64,000 bases of DNA from Manihot esculenta. Its lineage: Eukaryota; Streptophyta; Magnoliopsida; Malpighiales; Euphorbiaceae. Location of the stretch: assembly GCF_001659605.2 (NCBI RefSeq), contig NC_035172.2, positions 16,803,051-16,867,050 on the forward strand. The letters are read 5' to 3'. A program made the translations under genes and the position numbers. The notes under the pieces are model-generated. The model was not told where the DNA came from, made no database searches, and was given only the letters and a program-made list of their open reading frames with translations. Shown one piece after another: positions 36,819 through 48,525 of the stretch. Every line of letters starts with the position of its first letter. The first letter of the stretch is position 1.

Positions 36819-37769
36819 TCAATGATCTCTCGAATAAGGTGATATCACCTGAGTATATGTTTTAGATCTCTGGTGAGATCTGGGCTCTTTTGCCTGTGCT
36901 ATGGTACCGTTATTACCATAATAAAGGTCCATAGTTTTTGCAATGCTGGAAACCATTCCCAACTCTGAGATGAATTCCTTCAACCAGACTGCCCTTTTAG
37001 CTGCATCTGATGCTGCTATATACTCAGCTTCTATTGTAGAATCTGCTATAGTACTATGCTTGGAACTCTTCCAACTAACAATTCCACCATTTAAATTGAA
37101 TACGAATCCTGACTGCGATCTGAAGTCATCTATGTCGGTTTGGAAACTAGCATCTGTGTAACCACTTACAACTAGCTCGTCTTCCAATCCTCCATAAACT
37201 AGGAATGCATCCTTAGTCCTTCTAAGGTACTTTAGGATATTCTTAACAGCTGTCCAGTGACTCTCACCGGGATCTGACTGATATCTGTTTGTTGTGCTCA
37301 AGACATATGAGACGTCTGGTCTAGTACATAACATGGCATACAAGATAGATCCAATAGCGGAAGCATAAGGGATCTTATTCATCCGTTCTCGCTCATCAGA
37401 AGTCATAGGACATTGATTCTTGCTGAGATGAATACCATGAGACATAGGCAAGAATCCTCTTTTGGAATCTTGCATGCTGAACCTTTTCAGCACCTTGTCA
37501 ATATAAGTACTTTGACTCAGACCGATTATCCTCTTGGATCTATCCCTATAGATCTTAATACCAAGGATATATGCAGTCTCACCTAAGTCCTTCATTGAAA
37601 AAGAATTCCCTAACCAAGTCTTAACCTTTTGCAAGGTAGGGATATCATTTCCAATGAGTAATATGTCATCCACATATAGAACTAGTAACACAACTGCACT
37701 CCCACTAACCATCTTGTAAACACAAAATTCATCTTCATCAATGAGTAAAAGTTCACGATTATCAGTCAT
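36819..37769 (-). pseudogene. Element G RT C-terminal half and RNase H
   Basis: A 316-residue segment with the catalytic YVDDILLIGND, FSMKDLGETAYILGI, the ASAIGSILYAMLCTRPD block and RNase H (SGYTDASFQ, SQSGFVFNLNGGIVSWKS, STIEAEYIAASDA). It ends early at IAQAKEPRSHQRSKTYTQV, where the frame shifts before the usual C-terminus. The RT N-terminal half, normally several hundred bases between integrase and this block, is absent. Confidence 0.9.
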
Positions 37770-37823
37770 GAGAAATCCATATCTCTCAGGCTGATGACGT
37801 GTCTTATCAGATCTGCATGGGAC

Positions 37824-38243
37824 TTATGTCACCCTTTCAGTCTCCACAACTGTTTGTGGTACTGGAAGTGGTTCTACTGGCGGTTCAATGCTCTCTTGTG
37901 GTGCTTGAGTTTTCTCAAGTCGCACTGTACTCCCACTGAATCTCTGAGAGATAAATTCCTTTTCCAAAAAGGTACCATTTCGAGCAACAAACACTTTGTT
38001 CTCTGAGGGAGTATAGAAATAGTATCCTTTGGTTTCCTTAGGATACCCCACAAAATTGCACTTGATAAATTTTGAAGCTAACTTATCTGAAACTGGGCGT
38101 TTCACATAAGCCTCACAACCCCAAATCTTAAGGAAAGACAAACTGGGCACTTTCCCAGTCCATAACTCATATGGTGTCTTTTCAACCGCTTTCATGGTAC
38201 TCGGTTCAGAATGAATACAGCTGTTTCCAAGGCGTAACCCCAA
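37824..38243 (-). pseudogene. Element G integrase C-terminal region
   Basis: It holds EKTPYELWTGKVPSLSFLK, WGCEAYVKRPVSDKL and VGYPKETKGYYFY, the copia integrase C-terminal and linker motifs. It is separated from the integrase core by a TAG at 38246 and a frameshift near 38205. It runs into a deletion that joins it almost directly to the RT piece. Confidence 0.88.
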
Positions 38244-38245
38244 AA

Positions 38246-39499
38246 CTATAAAGGGAGATCTGTTTGACTCATCATAGATTGAACCATATCTAATAAAGTT
38301 CGAATTTTCCTTTTAGAAACACCAATCCATTGTGGATTTCTTGGAGGAGTTAATTGTGAAACAATTCCACAGTTTCTAAGATGTTCATCAAACTCTTGGC
38401 TCAAATATTCACCACCTCGATCAGATCGAAGCATCTTAATAGTTCTACCAAGTTGATTTTGTACTTCATTTTGAAAAGTTCTAAACATTTCAAAAGATTC
38501 ATGCTTATGTTTCATTAGGTAGACATAGCCATACCTACTGAAATCATCAGTGAATGTGATGAAGTACTGATAACCTCCCCTAGCACTAATGCTTAGTGGG
38601 CCACATACATCTGTATGTATTAAGCCCAATAAGTCTGAAGCCCTTTGACCTTGTCCAGTAAAAGGGTCCTTTGTCATCTTACCTAGCAAACAAGATTCAC
38701 AATTTTCAAATGATTCAAAATCAAACGAATCTAATAAACCATCTTTATGGAGCTTAGATATGCGATTCTCATTTATATGGCTAAGACGACAGTGCCATAA
38801 ATATGTTGGGTTTAACTCATTTGGCTTAGTTTTCTTAGAAGTTATGTTATAGATATTGTTGTCTCTAGAATCATCTAGATTAAGGACATAAAGGCCATCA
38901 TATGAATTTGCAATACAATAAAGCAAACCATCTTTATGAATGGAACATTTCTTATCCTTGATAAGAAATGAAAAACCTTCATCGTCCAAAACTGAAACTG
39001 AAATAATATTCCTACTCAAAGTAGGAACATAAAAGCAATTATTTAGAACTAGCAAAAGCCCATTGGGCAACACAAGTTCATATGTCCCTACAGCTATGGC
39101 AGCAACTCTTGCTCCATTGCTTACACGTAGGTCCACTTCGCCCTTTTTCAGTTTTCTACTCCTTTTGAGACCCTTCACATTTGTACAAATATGAGAACCA
39201 TATCCGGTATCCAATACCCATGAAGTAGAAATAGATAAATTAATATCTATAACATAAATACCTGAAGTCGTAGTCTCACTACTCTTCTTCTTCTTGTACT
39301 CATCCAAATAGAGTTTGCAATTTCTCTTCCAATGCCCTGGTTCCTTGCAATGGAAGCAGATTCCTTCCTTAGGAACTATTTCCTTAGGAACTTTTGCCTT
39401 GGATTGCCATTTAGGCTTGCCTCGTCCCTTAGGCCCTTTCAGTTTATCCTTCTCAAGGATATATCGCAGTGATAAGGTGGAATTGTTATTAGTAGCCAT
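38246..39499 (-). pseudogene. Element G gag remnant, protease and integrase core
   Basis: A 417-residue open frame. It begins MATNNNSTLSLRYILEKDK, the copia gag start, then jumps straight to a basic linker and the CCHC knuckle CFHCKEPGHWKRNC at about residues 48-61. The usual gag body of about 200 residues is missing, in frame. Protease follows (LDTGYGSHIC, a DTG active site, about residue 95), then the GAG-pre-integrase (HCRLSHINENRISKL) and integrase core (HTDVCGPL, FTDDFSRYGYVYL, LRSDRGGEY). It ends after SMMSQTDLPL at a TAG. Confidence 0.9.
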
Positions 39500-39984
39500 A
39501 ATAATCTACAAAAATATGCAAATATAATTAATTTAATAAACAAATTAATATTGAGGTGATAATAATCTCCCACTAAAATATAACCCTCAAAATAATAATA
39601 ATATTTTAGTGGGCTAAGATCCATATTTCACCTAATTCTAAGTCAGCTTTGGCATGACGCTTAGAATTAAGTTATTTAGGTAGGTAACCCCTTACCAATT
39701 ACATCTAATGTAACTCTTAAATTATGAGGTATTGACATCATATGTCAAATGCATGTTATACCTCATCTAATGCCTTAGGCCCAAAACCGTTTTGATAGCC
39801 TAATTAAGCTGAACCAAAATTAAATAAATGAGTAACCATTACTCATCCTACCTTACTAGGATAACCTAATGCACTTTGCTTTGGCAAAACCTGCATTTTG
39901 GTGATCTTAGTCTTGATAGGTTTTTAATATATGGGTGGCATTAAAACTTAAAATTTTGAAATGAGGGTTCAATTTTAATTTTAA

Positions 39985-40430
39985 TTATTTTGTCTTGCAT
40001 GTGTATATATTATGACATCCAATATGCATACATATATAAACCATCATGCATAGTATCTCATACTAATGTATAACAAAATAATAAAATTATTTTACATAGT
40101 CATTTAAATCTGATTTAAAGACTAAAATAAAATAATTTATTTTCTATTTTCTTATAATTATTTTGTCTTGCATATATATATTATAGCATCCTATATGCAT
40201 ACATATATATAGACAATAATGCATAGTATCTCATACTAACATATGACAAAATATAGTCATTTAAATCTAATTTAAAGACTAAAAGAAAATAATAAAATAT
40301 AGTCATTTAAATCTAATTTAAAGACTATAAATAATAATAATAAAATATAGTCTTTTAAATCTAATTTAAAGACTAAAAGAAAATAATTTAAAATATAGTC
40401 ATCTAAATCTAATTTAAAGACTAATAATTT
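39985..40430. repeat. Tandem repeats in element G's leader
   Basis: About five copies of tagtcatttaaatctaattt, extending into aaagact, are spaced by A/T runs over 40098-40425. A longer flanking unit (ttattttgtcttgcat with atgcatagtatctcatacta) is present twice, near 39990 and 40160. The region is non-coding. Confidence 0.85.
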
Positions 40431-40489
40431 TAAAATTTATTTTCTTATTATTATTATTATTTTAAATTTTAATTCCAGGGGCATATTTG

Positions 40490-40900
40490 TAATTGCAGCA
40501 TCTTCTTCTTCCTCCAGCTCCTGCCCGAAGGTTCAGAAGCCCGCCGGACGCTCCGGCCGTCGCTGCCCCCACCTTCGCGCGACTCACCGGTGGGCGAACC
40601 ACCGGTGCACGCCCCTCCGGCGCGCGAGGCGCGCCAGTGCACGACCCTTGGTCGCGCGATCCTGTGGTCGCACGACACCCGGGGCTCGCGGCCTTCCGGG
40701 GAGCGCGGCCCTCCGGGCGCGCTACCCCTTGGGTCGCGCGACCACTCGGGTTGCGCGACTCGCGCAACCCACTGGGAGGTCGCTCGCGCGGCCCTTCCAA
40801 GGGCAATCCTCCTGTCGTGCAATCTGCCGCTGTGCACGGCCTCCTGCTATCAACGCATCGTGCATGCGTGGTCCTGGGTTCACGATGACAGTGTTCATCA
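40490..40900. other. GC-rich, CpG-rich island in element G's leader
   Basis: About 410 bp of very GC-rich sequence lies between AT-rich flanks. It has many CpGs and repeated palindromic words around GGTCGCGCGACC (about 40648-40790). Open frames occur in several phases on both strands, as expected from GC-rich sequence with few stops. None shows a domain I recognise, so I do not call a gene. It could be a captured host fragment or a leader element. Confidence 0.7.
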
Positions 40901-41166
40901 TGAACCCAAGCTGCAGTTTTTTTTTTTTTTTTTTTTATTAATTGTTGTTGTTTTAATTTTAACAATTAAAATATAAAACAACGAATCAAAACAATTTTGA
41001 TTCTAGATCCAAAAAGAAAAATTTTAATTTAATTTTTCTAACAATCTTAACGATCCAATCATTCATTCATAAATTTAACCATAATTATCATGCCATTCTA
41101 ATAAATATATATCGCATATATAATTTCAATCATGGCATAATTAATTTAAACGAAAAACACAGGTAG

Positions 41167-41178
41167 GCTCTGATACCA
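41167..41178 (-). other. Primer binding site of element G (initiator tRNA-Met)
   Basis: TGGTATCAGAGC on the minus strand, one base from the 5' LTR. Confidence 0.93.
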
Positions 41179-41179
41179 C

Positions 41180-42654
41180 TGTTGGGAAATCCCGAGATTA
41201 ATTGCAACCCAGTTGCGCAGCGGAAAAATAAAATTTTGGATTTCCTTTCCCAGAATCCGAGTGCTCCGTTTAAATCAAAAGAAAGATGTGAGACTAACCT
41301 GTTAATCTCGTAGTGAAGATACACTGGCGGACTGATGGTGCTGCCTTTTCAAACGAACACCCTCTATGGTATCCACACGAACGTCTTCTATCCTTCTAGA
41401 GTGCTAGCTCTTTTCAAGATGGATAGATTATGTGCTCTATGATCTACAATCTTTTAGATTGAGTTTTCTCAAAACTTTTCAACCACCTACTCAATCTGTA
41501 GAAGGAGTATTTATAGGCCTCAGTCTTTTAATTTTCCCACAACTCTTTTCCTAAAAGAGTTGTGCTTAGAACCCACTATCACAATCTCACAGATACTCAA
41601 ATATCTTTATGTGATAGAGTCCTTTATCTGTAACACTTACAGATAGACTGCAGATCTTTTAAATATTATTATCTCATAATAATAAATTATTATTATTAAT
41701 AATAATAACACTTATTATTATTAATTATATTAATAATTAATATTAATAATAATATTAATAATAATAACACTTTATTATTATTAATTATACTAATGGGCTT
41801 TTAGCCCATTAATATAGCACATCAACAACGTTCTTGTGTGTGACCCAATAGGCTCATATTAATTGGCAATAGGCCCAGTCCAACAAGGCCTATAAGTCAT
41901 AAGTGGCCTCTAGCAAGACATTATGACTACCCAACTAATATGAGGATCAATAGTCCGATAAAGCCTATTAAGTAGAACATGAATTAATCCCTTTGTCACA
42001 CGATATCTAGTTTGAACATAAGTCATGGTCAATGTCAAACTTATAATGTTCAAACTTATGATTTCTCGATCTCTAAGTAGACTGATAAATTCAAATGATA
42101 TTGATCACACTATCAATTCATTTGAGCACGGCCATGCATTTCTCAGTCTCACTTATCGAGGGGCCCAGAAGATATCTCTCTCATAGAGAGGAACAAATCC
42201 TATCTTGATTGTTCATTTTCCTCTACATAATTTCTATTATGCTCAATCATAACCTTTATGATTGTCCGATTAAAGACAACGTTTGATTATGTCAAAACAT
42301 AACAGTCCTTATGTTGGAAACTATGACAATCTCAAGTCAAAGGATTAAGACATAACTACTTTGAGATTCACTTATGACAATGACCCATGTAGTGATCTCA
42401 ATGCGGGTCCATCCAATACTTTGTTCTCTAACAAGTATTTATGATTATTGATTTATATCAACATATACATAATCATCTCATGATTATCAATCAATAATCA
42501 TACTAGTTATATTTTATTATTATCAACATAATAATAAGTAACCAGGGATGATAATCATTATTATGTAACATGCAAACAAATAATAATGATAAAAACCTCT
42601 AGAACGACATACAAAAAAGGTCCAAGATAATGGCCTAGGGCATATACACTAACA
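41180..42654 (-). repeat. Element G right (5') LTR
   Basis: 1475 bp and essentially identical to the left LTR. Its TATA-like box on the minus strand is at 41507-41516. Confidence 0.95.
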
Positions 42655-42691
42655 TACATTCGTTACTAATATTTGCAAATTAAACCAATTC

Positions 42692-42935
42692 TGTAATGGA
42701 ATTCTATCTTGAGATTATAGGAAGAAAACTGTTTTTATTTTCTTACCTCTTGTGTAGTAAGTTACAGAGTTTATATAGTACATAATATGAACAATTAGAC
42801 CTTTGATTGTGCCCTCAATTATGTCCTATAATCATGCTATGCTAAATATGGTAAGATTTGATCACTAATTGATTTACAATCATGACAGAGGATCACTGAT
42901 TGATTTACAATCATGGCAGAGGATTCTTTCCAACA
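42692..42935 (-). repeat. Element F 3' LTR, 244 bp
   Basis: On the minus strand it runs TGTTGGAAAGAATCC .. ATTCCATTACA, directly after a purine tract. It has a TATA box (TACTATATAAA at 42770-42780, minus) and a tandem duplication of tgatttacaatcatg near 42870-42915. Confidence 0.85.
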
Positions 42936-42950
42936 CTCCCCCTCAAGTTG
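42936..42950 (-). other. Polypurine tract of element F
   Basis: CAACTTGAGGGGGAG on the minus strand, ending at the LTR TG. It overlaps the pol stop codon (TGA at 42943-42945), a compact arrangement known in copia elements. Confidence 0.85.
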
Positions 42951-43388
42951 GTTCATGTGGATCTAGCATACCCAACTTGCCCAAAACCTCATGGAATATT
43001 CGTCCAGCTACTGCTTTGGTTAGGATGTCCGACCATTGATCCTCTGATCAAACAAACGGTAAATATATCAGACCACTGTCCAACTTTTCTTTGATGAAAT
43101 GTCGGTCTATTTCAACATGTTTTGTTCGATCATGCTGAACTGGATTTTCAGAAATGCTTATTGCCGCCTTGTTGTCACAACGGAGTTCAGCTGCATCCTT
43201 TGATGGGAATCCAAGCTCAAACATCAACTTTCTGATCCATAGGAGTTCTGCCAGTCCTTTTGCTATTCCCCTGAATTCTGCTTTAGCACTTGACAGTGCC
43301 ATCACCTTTTGTTTCTTACTTTTCCACGTTACCAAATTTCCTCCGACAAAGGTAAAGTATCCTGAAGTAGATCGTCTATCAAAGAGAT
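42943..43388 (-). pseudogene. Element F RNase H, C-terminal part
   Basis: It continues RNase H from the element C insertion: YFTFVGGNLVTWKSKKQKV, ALSSAKAEFRGIAKGLAELL, ELRCDNKAAISISENPVQ, RTKHVEIDRHFIKEKLD. A stop at 43048 follows LPFV. The conserved tail (DILTKAV, LGKLGMLDPHEPT) then continues in another phase to the TGA at 42943. The first part of RNase H is at 61513. Confidence 0.88.
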
Positions 43389-45713
43389 TGTAACGACCCG
43401 AAAATCCGGACCGCTACTGGCGCTAGGATCCAGGTCGGCATAAGGCCACCGGGACCCATAGCAAGCCTAACATTCATCCTGTGAACCTGTTTAATCCCAT
43501 ACATGATCAACAACATACATAAAAATTTTGAACTTTTCTTTCATTCCTTTACCAAACTCAACCTGTGCATGCACTATACATAAACATAACCATAAACATT
43601 GACCCCTGTTTGGGATCTCATCAATGCCCCAATGGGTGACATAACATGTGTTGAGTTGGTTTACATAAACATCATAAAACATCTAAGATCATGTATTAAA
43701 AGGGATAACAACATTCTATGGTCAAGCACACCTTTAACATCCATGAACATCATTACATTACATTTCTATACTGTATTTATACATGACTGTACTAAACATA
43801 ACATCTCAATATTATTCATGTCCACACTATCTATTACATAACCAAGACTTCATTACTCTTGCTGACCTCCTGGTCTACCCTGTACCTGCAAACCTGGGGG
43901 TTAAGGGAGAGGGGTGAGCTATAAAGCCCAGTGAGCAGAATAATAAAACATTTAAAACATATGATAACATGGAATGCATCACATCACAATCATATCACAT
44001 CAAGAATGAATTTGTCACCCATAGCCCTCAAAGTGGTCCAACTGTGCCAGGGGCGTAGAATGGGCCTCACTGGTCTTTCTCTTACATAACATATCATAAC
44101 ATAACATTCCAACTGTGCCAGGGGTGTAGAATGGGCCTCGCTGGTCTTTCTCTCACATAGTGCCAGGGGCGTAGAATGGGCCTCACTGGTCTTCTGTACC
44201 GTATCATATCATACCATATCATATTATGGGAGGGCTAAAGGATCATTCAACATTCATCCACATCATCAACATATTATGCAATGCAACATATTCGTGAATT
44301 CTAATGCAAACAACCTAATATATCTCATGGTATTCATGATGCGTGAATCATGCTAAGAATTAATTTATTTACTTAAAAACATAAAGAGTTTATTCCACTC
44401 ACCTCTGGCTGAAGCTCTACTGACTCTGAGGCGACCGACTCACTGCTGGGGTCCTCGGTTCCTCGGGTCCGAACCTACACAGGTGGACTCAAATGAGGGA
44501 CCAAACATCTATGATCAAGACTCTGAAATACTCCCCAAAAAACCCCTTAAAACACCTTAAAACAATCATAGGAAACATGCAAAGGAAGGCTGAACAGGGC
44601 ACTTTCGCCGGCAGGTTCGGCGGCCGAAAGTCCCTCCAGAGCCGAAAGTCAGGCAGGTTCGGCGGCACCTTCGGCGGCCGAAACTCCCAGACAGAGACGA
44701 AACTCATGCATGTTCGGCGGCACTTTTGGCGGCCGAAACTGCCCTCCAGAGACGAAAGTCCTCTTTCGGGGGCAGGCTTCGGCAGCCGAAGGCTGCCTTC
44801 ACAAGCGGGTTCGGCGGCCGAAAGTCCATTCGGCGGCTGAACCTGAGTTTCTCCAAAGTGGCAGAAACTCAACTCCAACATGCACAAACGCCTCCCAAAC
44901 CTTTCAAACATGCATAAACCTGATCTACAACATGCATACTCAAGCATACAAGCTCCTAGGGGCTTCAAACTATCTTAAACCCCAACTACAACACATCAAG
45001 CAACCTCAAACCTCATACATTGCTCAAAAACTTAACATAACCCATAAAACCAACCAAAACCTAAACATGCATTTCTACCCCATAGATCAACTTAAAACTT
45101 GTTCAAAACATACAGTGAGCTCAAGATCGGCCCTTACCTCTTGAAGATCGAGAGGAAAATGACCCTAGCTCGGAGATGGAAGAGATTGAGTTTCTTGAAC
45201 CTCAAAGCTCCAAAACTTGCTTTATGCTCGAAAATCTTCAAAACAATGTGAAAACTTGTGAAAATCGTGAAAGATTTGAAGGAAGAAACTCAAGATCGGT
45301 GAGGGACGGCGGAGAGCTCACCTTGGCCGAAAATGGGGAGAAAAGCTCGCCCGTTTTCGGCTAAGGGACCCCTTTATAGGTGGCTGGCCAGGCCACATTC
45401 GGGAGTCGAACGTGCTTCCGCATGCATGCCATGTTCGGCGGCCGAACATAAGATTCGGCGGCCGAACTTGGTTTCCCTCACTTATGCCTTCGGGGGCCTA
45501 AGGCACACCCGAAACACATGCATGTTCGGCGGCCGAACCTGCATCTTCCTCCAAGGCTATTTCCATTAAAATTCAACTTCCTTTTTATTTAAAATCATAA
45601 AATACATTAAAACATTTTATAAAAACATGGTTTTTCCCTTCTAGAGGTTTCCGACATCCGAGATCCCACCGGACGGTAGGGATTCCGATACCGGAGTCTA
45701 GCCGGGTATTACA
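43389..45713 (-). repeat. Element C left (3') LTR, 2325 bp
   Basis: It is the same architecture as the A and B LTRs with subfamily differences. The hairpin module (about 44038-44195) reads CCAGGGGCGTAGAATGGGCC followed by ..CTGG, in three copies. Palindrome clusters are at about 44605-44850 and 45399-45540. A TATA box (CCTATAAAGG, minus) is at about 45370-45380. The PPT side is weaker (cttaaggggtgaagaa on the minus strand). Confidence 0.92.
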
Positions 45714-45727
45714 TTCTTCACCCCTTA
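45714..45727 (-). other. Polypurine tract of element C
   Basis: AAGGGGTGAAGAA on the minus strand beside the 3' LTR. A T interrupts the G-run found in A and B. Confidence 0.75.
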
Positions 45728-45829
45728 AGAACATTCGTCCCCGAATGTTCACCAAATAACACATAGCATGGCATACACATAACATACTTACTAAGCACAT
45801 AAAACTCACCTTAGAAGAGATGAGGATAT

Positions 45830-46374
45830 TACTGGAGCATGGACTCCCGTGTCTCCCAGGTACACTCTTCGATGTTGTGGTGATTCTAAAGGACTTTCAC
45901 CATCGGGATTTCCTTGTTTCTTAGCTTTCTGATCTGGTTGTCTAGGATCCGTACTGGCTGCTCAACATAGGTGAGATCCTCTTGGATCTCCACATCAGGC
46001 TCACTAAGAACCTTGCCCGGATCTGACACGAACTTTCTTAACATAGAAACATGGAAAACCGGATGGATTCTTTCCATTGAAGCAGACAAGTCCAGCTTGT
46101 ACGATACATTCCCAATCTTCTGCAAGATCTCAAAGGGTCCGATATACCGTGGAGCTAGCTTACCTTTCTTCCCAAACCGAATCACCCCTTTCATTGGAGA
46201 CACCTTGAGCAATACCAAATCCCCCTCCTAAATCTCTACTTGCCTTCTCCGGATGTCTGCATAACTCTTCTGCCTGCTTGCAGCAGTCTTGATCCTTTCT
46301 CTGATTATGGGCACCACTCTGCTGGTGATCTCTATTAGATTTTCTCCAACTTCTTCCCAGCAAACAGGTGATTT
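45830..46374 (-). pseudogene. Element C integrase C-terminus and chromodomain-like tail, broken
   Basis: It holds SPMKGVIRFGKKGKLAP, GPFEILQKIG and HPVFHVSMLRKFVSDPGKV, with stops at 46375-46377 (TGC to TGA), 46228-46230 (CAG to TAG) and 45886-45888 (TGG to TAG) compared with A/B. About 18 bp coding for part of the EKALAGPELVEI segment is missing near 46340. Confidence 0.88.
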
Positions 46375-47271
46375 TCACTTCCTTCCATACAAAGCTTCAT
46401 ATGGAGCCATCCCGATGCTAGCATGATGGCTGTTATTGTAGGCAAACTCCACCAAAGGTAGATGCTGCCTCCAAGAACCGCCAAAGTCCAGCATACACAT
46501 TCTGAGCATATCCTCTATTGTCTGGATGGTCTTTTCTGATTGTCCGTCCGTCTGTGGATGGAAAGCAGTGCTAAAATCCAACCTGGTACCCATGGCATCC
46601 TGCAGACTCCGCCAAAACCTGGAGGTGAACTGGGGTCCTCTATCGGACACTATTGAAACAGGAACCCCATGCAGCCTGACGATCTCATCAACGTACACCT
46701 GCGCCAACTTGACCACAGAATAGCCACTCCGGACAGGGATAAAGTGAGCAGATTTGGTGAGTCTGTCCACAATCACCCATATGGAGTCCAATCTGTTGGA
46801 CGCTGCCGGTAACCCCACCACGAAGTCCATAGCTATATTCTCCCATTTCCACTCTGGAATAGGTAGCGGGTTAAGCATTCCAGCCGGCTTCTGATGTTCC
46901 AGCTTCACCCTCTGACACACTTCGCAGGCTGACACGAACTGTGCCACTTCTCTCTTCATAACTGGCCACCAATAAACCTTCTTCAGATCTTGATACATCT
47001 TGGTGGCTCCGGGGTGAATGCTGTATCTTGCATTATGAGCCTCCCTCATAATGTCTCCCTTCAGCCCTATGTCATCTGGTACACACAATCTGCTCCCATA
47101 GCGGAGGATCCCCTTGTTGTCGAATCTGAACTCACTATCCTTGCCTGACTGAATAGTCCTGGCAATCTTCACTAACTCTGGGTCCTCATGCTGTTTCTGA
47201 GCCACCTGCTCCAGAAACACGGGTGCCACTCTCATCTGGGCTACTAAAGCACCTGTACCAGACAACTCCAA
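46375..47271 (-). pseudogene. Element C integrase zinc finger and core
   Basis: A 298-residue open segment with [61 protein letters not shown] and [13 protein letters not shown]. It is bounded upstream by a TAG at 47272-47274 in place of CAG and downstream by the TGA at 46375. Confidence 0.9.
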
Positions 47272-48522
47272 CTATAGACCTTCATTCATGAGCTCGAAGA
47301 ACTCTCTCACTACTGGCCTCCTCTCTGCTGAAATATGGGACAAACTGCCAAGTGATTTCCGGCTTAAAGCGTCTGCCACAACATTCGCCTTACCCGGATG
47401 GTACTGGATCTTGCAATCGTAGTCACTAAGCAGTTCTACCCATCTCCTCTGCCTCAGATTCAGATCCCTCTGACTCAAGATGTACTGTAGGCTTTTATGA
47501 TCGGTGAAGATCTCACATTTAACCCCATAAAGGTAGTGCCTCCACATCTTGAGTGCAAAGATTACCGCTGCCATCTCTAGGTCATGTGTAGGGTAATTCA
47601 ACTCGTGCTTCTTCAGCTGCCTAGAAGCATAAGCAATCACCCTTTCATTCTGCATTAGCACACAACCTAGTCCCACACGGGACGCATCACAATAGACTGA
47701 GAAGTCTTCATTACTAGATGGCAGAGTTAACACTGGCGCTGAAGTCAACCTCTTCTTTAGCTCCTCAAAGCTTTCCTAATACTGGTCGGTCCACGCAAAC
47801 CTCTGGTTCTTCTTAGTCAGTCTGGTCATGGGAGCTGCAATCTTAAAGAAGTCCTGAACGAACCTCCTGTAGTAACCTGCTAAACCCAAGAAACTCTTGA
47901 TCTCTGTCACTATAGTGGGTCTAGGCCAGTTAGCTACAGCTTCAACTTTCTTGGGGTCTACCTCGATTCCATTTTCTGACACCACATGCCCCAAGAAAGA
48001 GATGCTCCTCAGCCAGAACTTACACTTGGAGAACTTGGCATACAAGCCATGTTCCCTCAAGGTCTACAAAACCAACCTCAGATGATGGGCATGCTCCTCT
48101 GCATTCCTGGAATACACTAAGATATCATCTATGAAGACAATAACAAAGTGGTCCAGGTACTGGCTAAACACTCTGTTCATGAGATCCATGAATGCTGCAG
48201 GGGCATTGGTTAACCCGAATGGCATCACAAGGAACTCATAATGCCCATATCTGGTCCTGAAGGCTGTCTTCGGCACATCCTCTTCCCTTATCCTTAGTTG
48301 ATGGTACCCCGATCTCAGATCTATTTTGGAGAAACAACCTGCTCCTGCTAGCTGGTCGAATAGATCGTCGATCCTTGGCAACGAGTACTTATTCTTGATA
48401 GTGACCTTATTCAACTGCCTGTAGTCGATGCAAAGTCTAAGGGATCCATCCTTCTTTTTCACGAATAGCACTGGAGCACCCCAAGGTGAGGTACTCGGTC
48501 GGATGAAACCCCTATCTACCAT
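47272..48522 (-). pseudogene. Element C reverse transcriptase and RNase H, multiple stops
   Basis: Three open pieces keep one frame. They are RT at 48522-48064 ([29 protein letters not shown]), the RT thumb and connection at 48060-47776, and RNase H at 47748-47272 ([20 protein letters not shown]). Breaks are TAG at 48064-48066 (from CAG) and TAG at 47776-47778 (from GAG). Confidence 0.9.
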
Positions 48523-48525
48523 CTC

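Larger units (their letters stand above)
35194..42654 (-). mobile_element. Element G: Ty1/copia retrotransposon, young but internally deleted
   Basis: A 7461-bp element flanked by tacat (35189-35193 and 42655-42659). The LTRs are 35194-36668 and 41180-42654, both exactly 1475 bp. The one difference I noticed is g at 36206 versus a at 42192. The internal region has a PBS for initiator tRNA-Met and pol pieces on the minus strand, but lacks most of gag and the N-terminal half of RT. Copies like this must be mobilised by proteins supplied in trans. The long leader (39500-41166) carries a minisatellite and a GC-rich island. Confidence 0.95.
3512..42691 (-). mobile_element. CACTA (En/Spm) DNA transposon, host of five nested retroelements; right end not in window
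   Basis: The left terminus begins CACTACAAAAAT at 3512, the hallmark CACTA end, followed by subterminal repeats. Two minus-strand genes belong to it: a TNP2-type transposase (32816 to 18098) and a Transposase_24-type second gene (17928 to 4159). Elements A, B, G and a solo LTR are inserted in it with clean 5-bp duplications. Subtracting them leaves about 8.4 kb between 3512 and 42691, a usual size for an autonomous CACTA. Copia F interrupts it at 42692, next to sequence still resembling the subterminal repeats (cgttactaat at 42661). The right CACTA end therefore probably lies past F, beyond the window. Both genes contain stops and frameshifts as well as the insertions, so the element cannot now make its own proteins. 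Confidence 0.85.

Noticed and set aside
40462..40976. Possible Arg/Pro-rich genes in the GC-rich island
   Set aside because: Overlapping open frames exist in several phases on both strands with no conserved domain. GC-rich sequence with few stops explains them.
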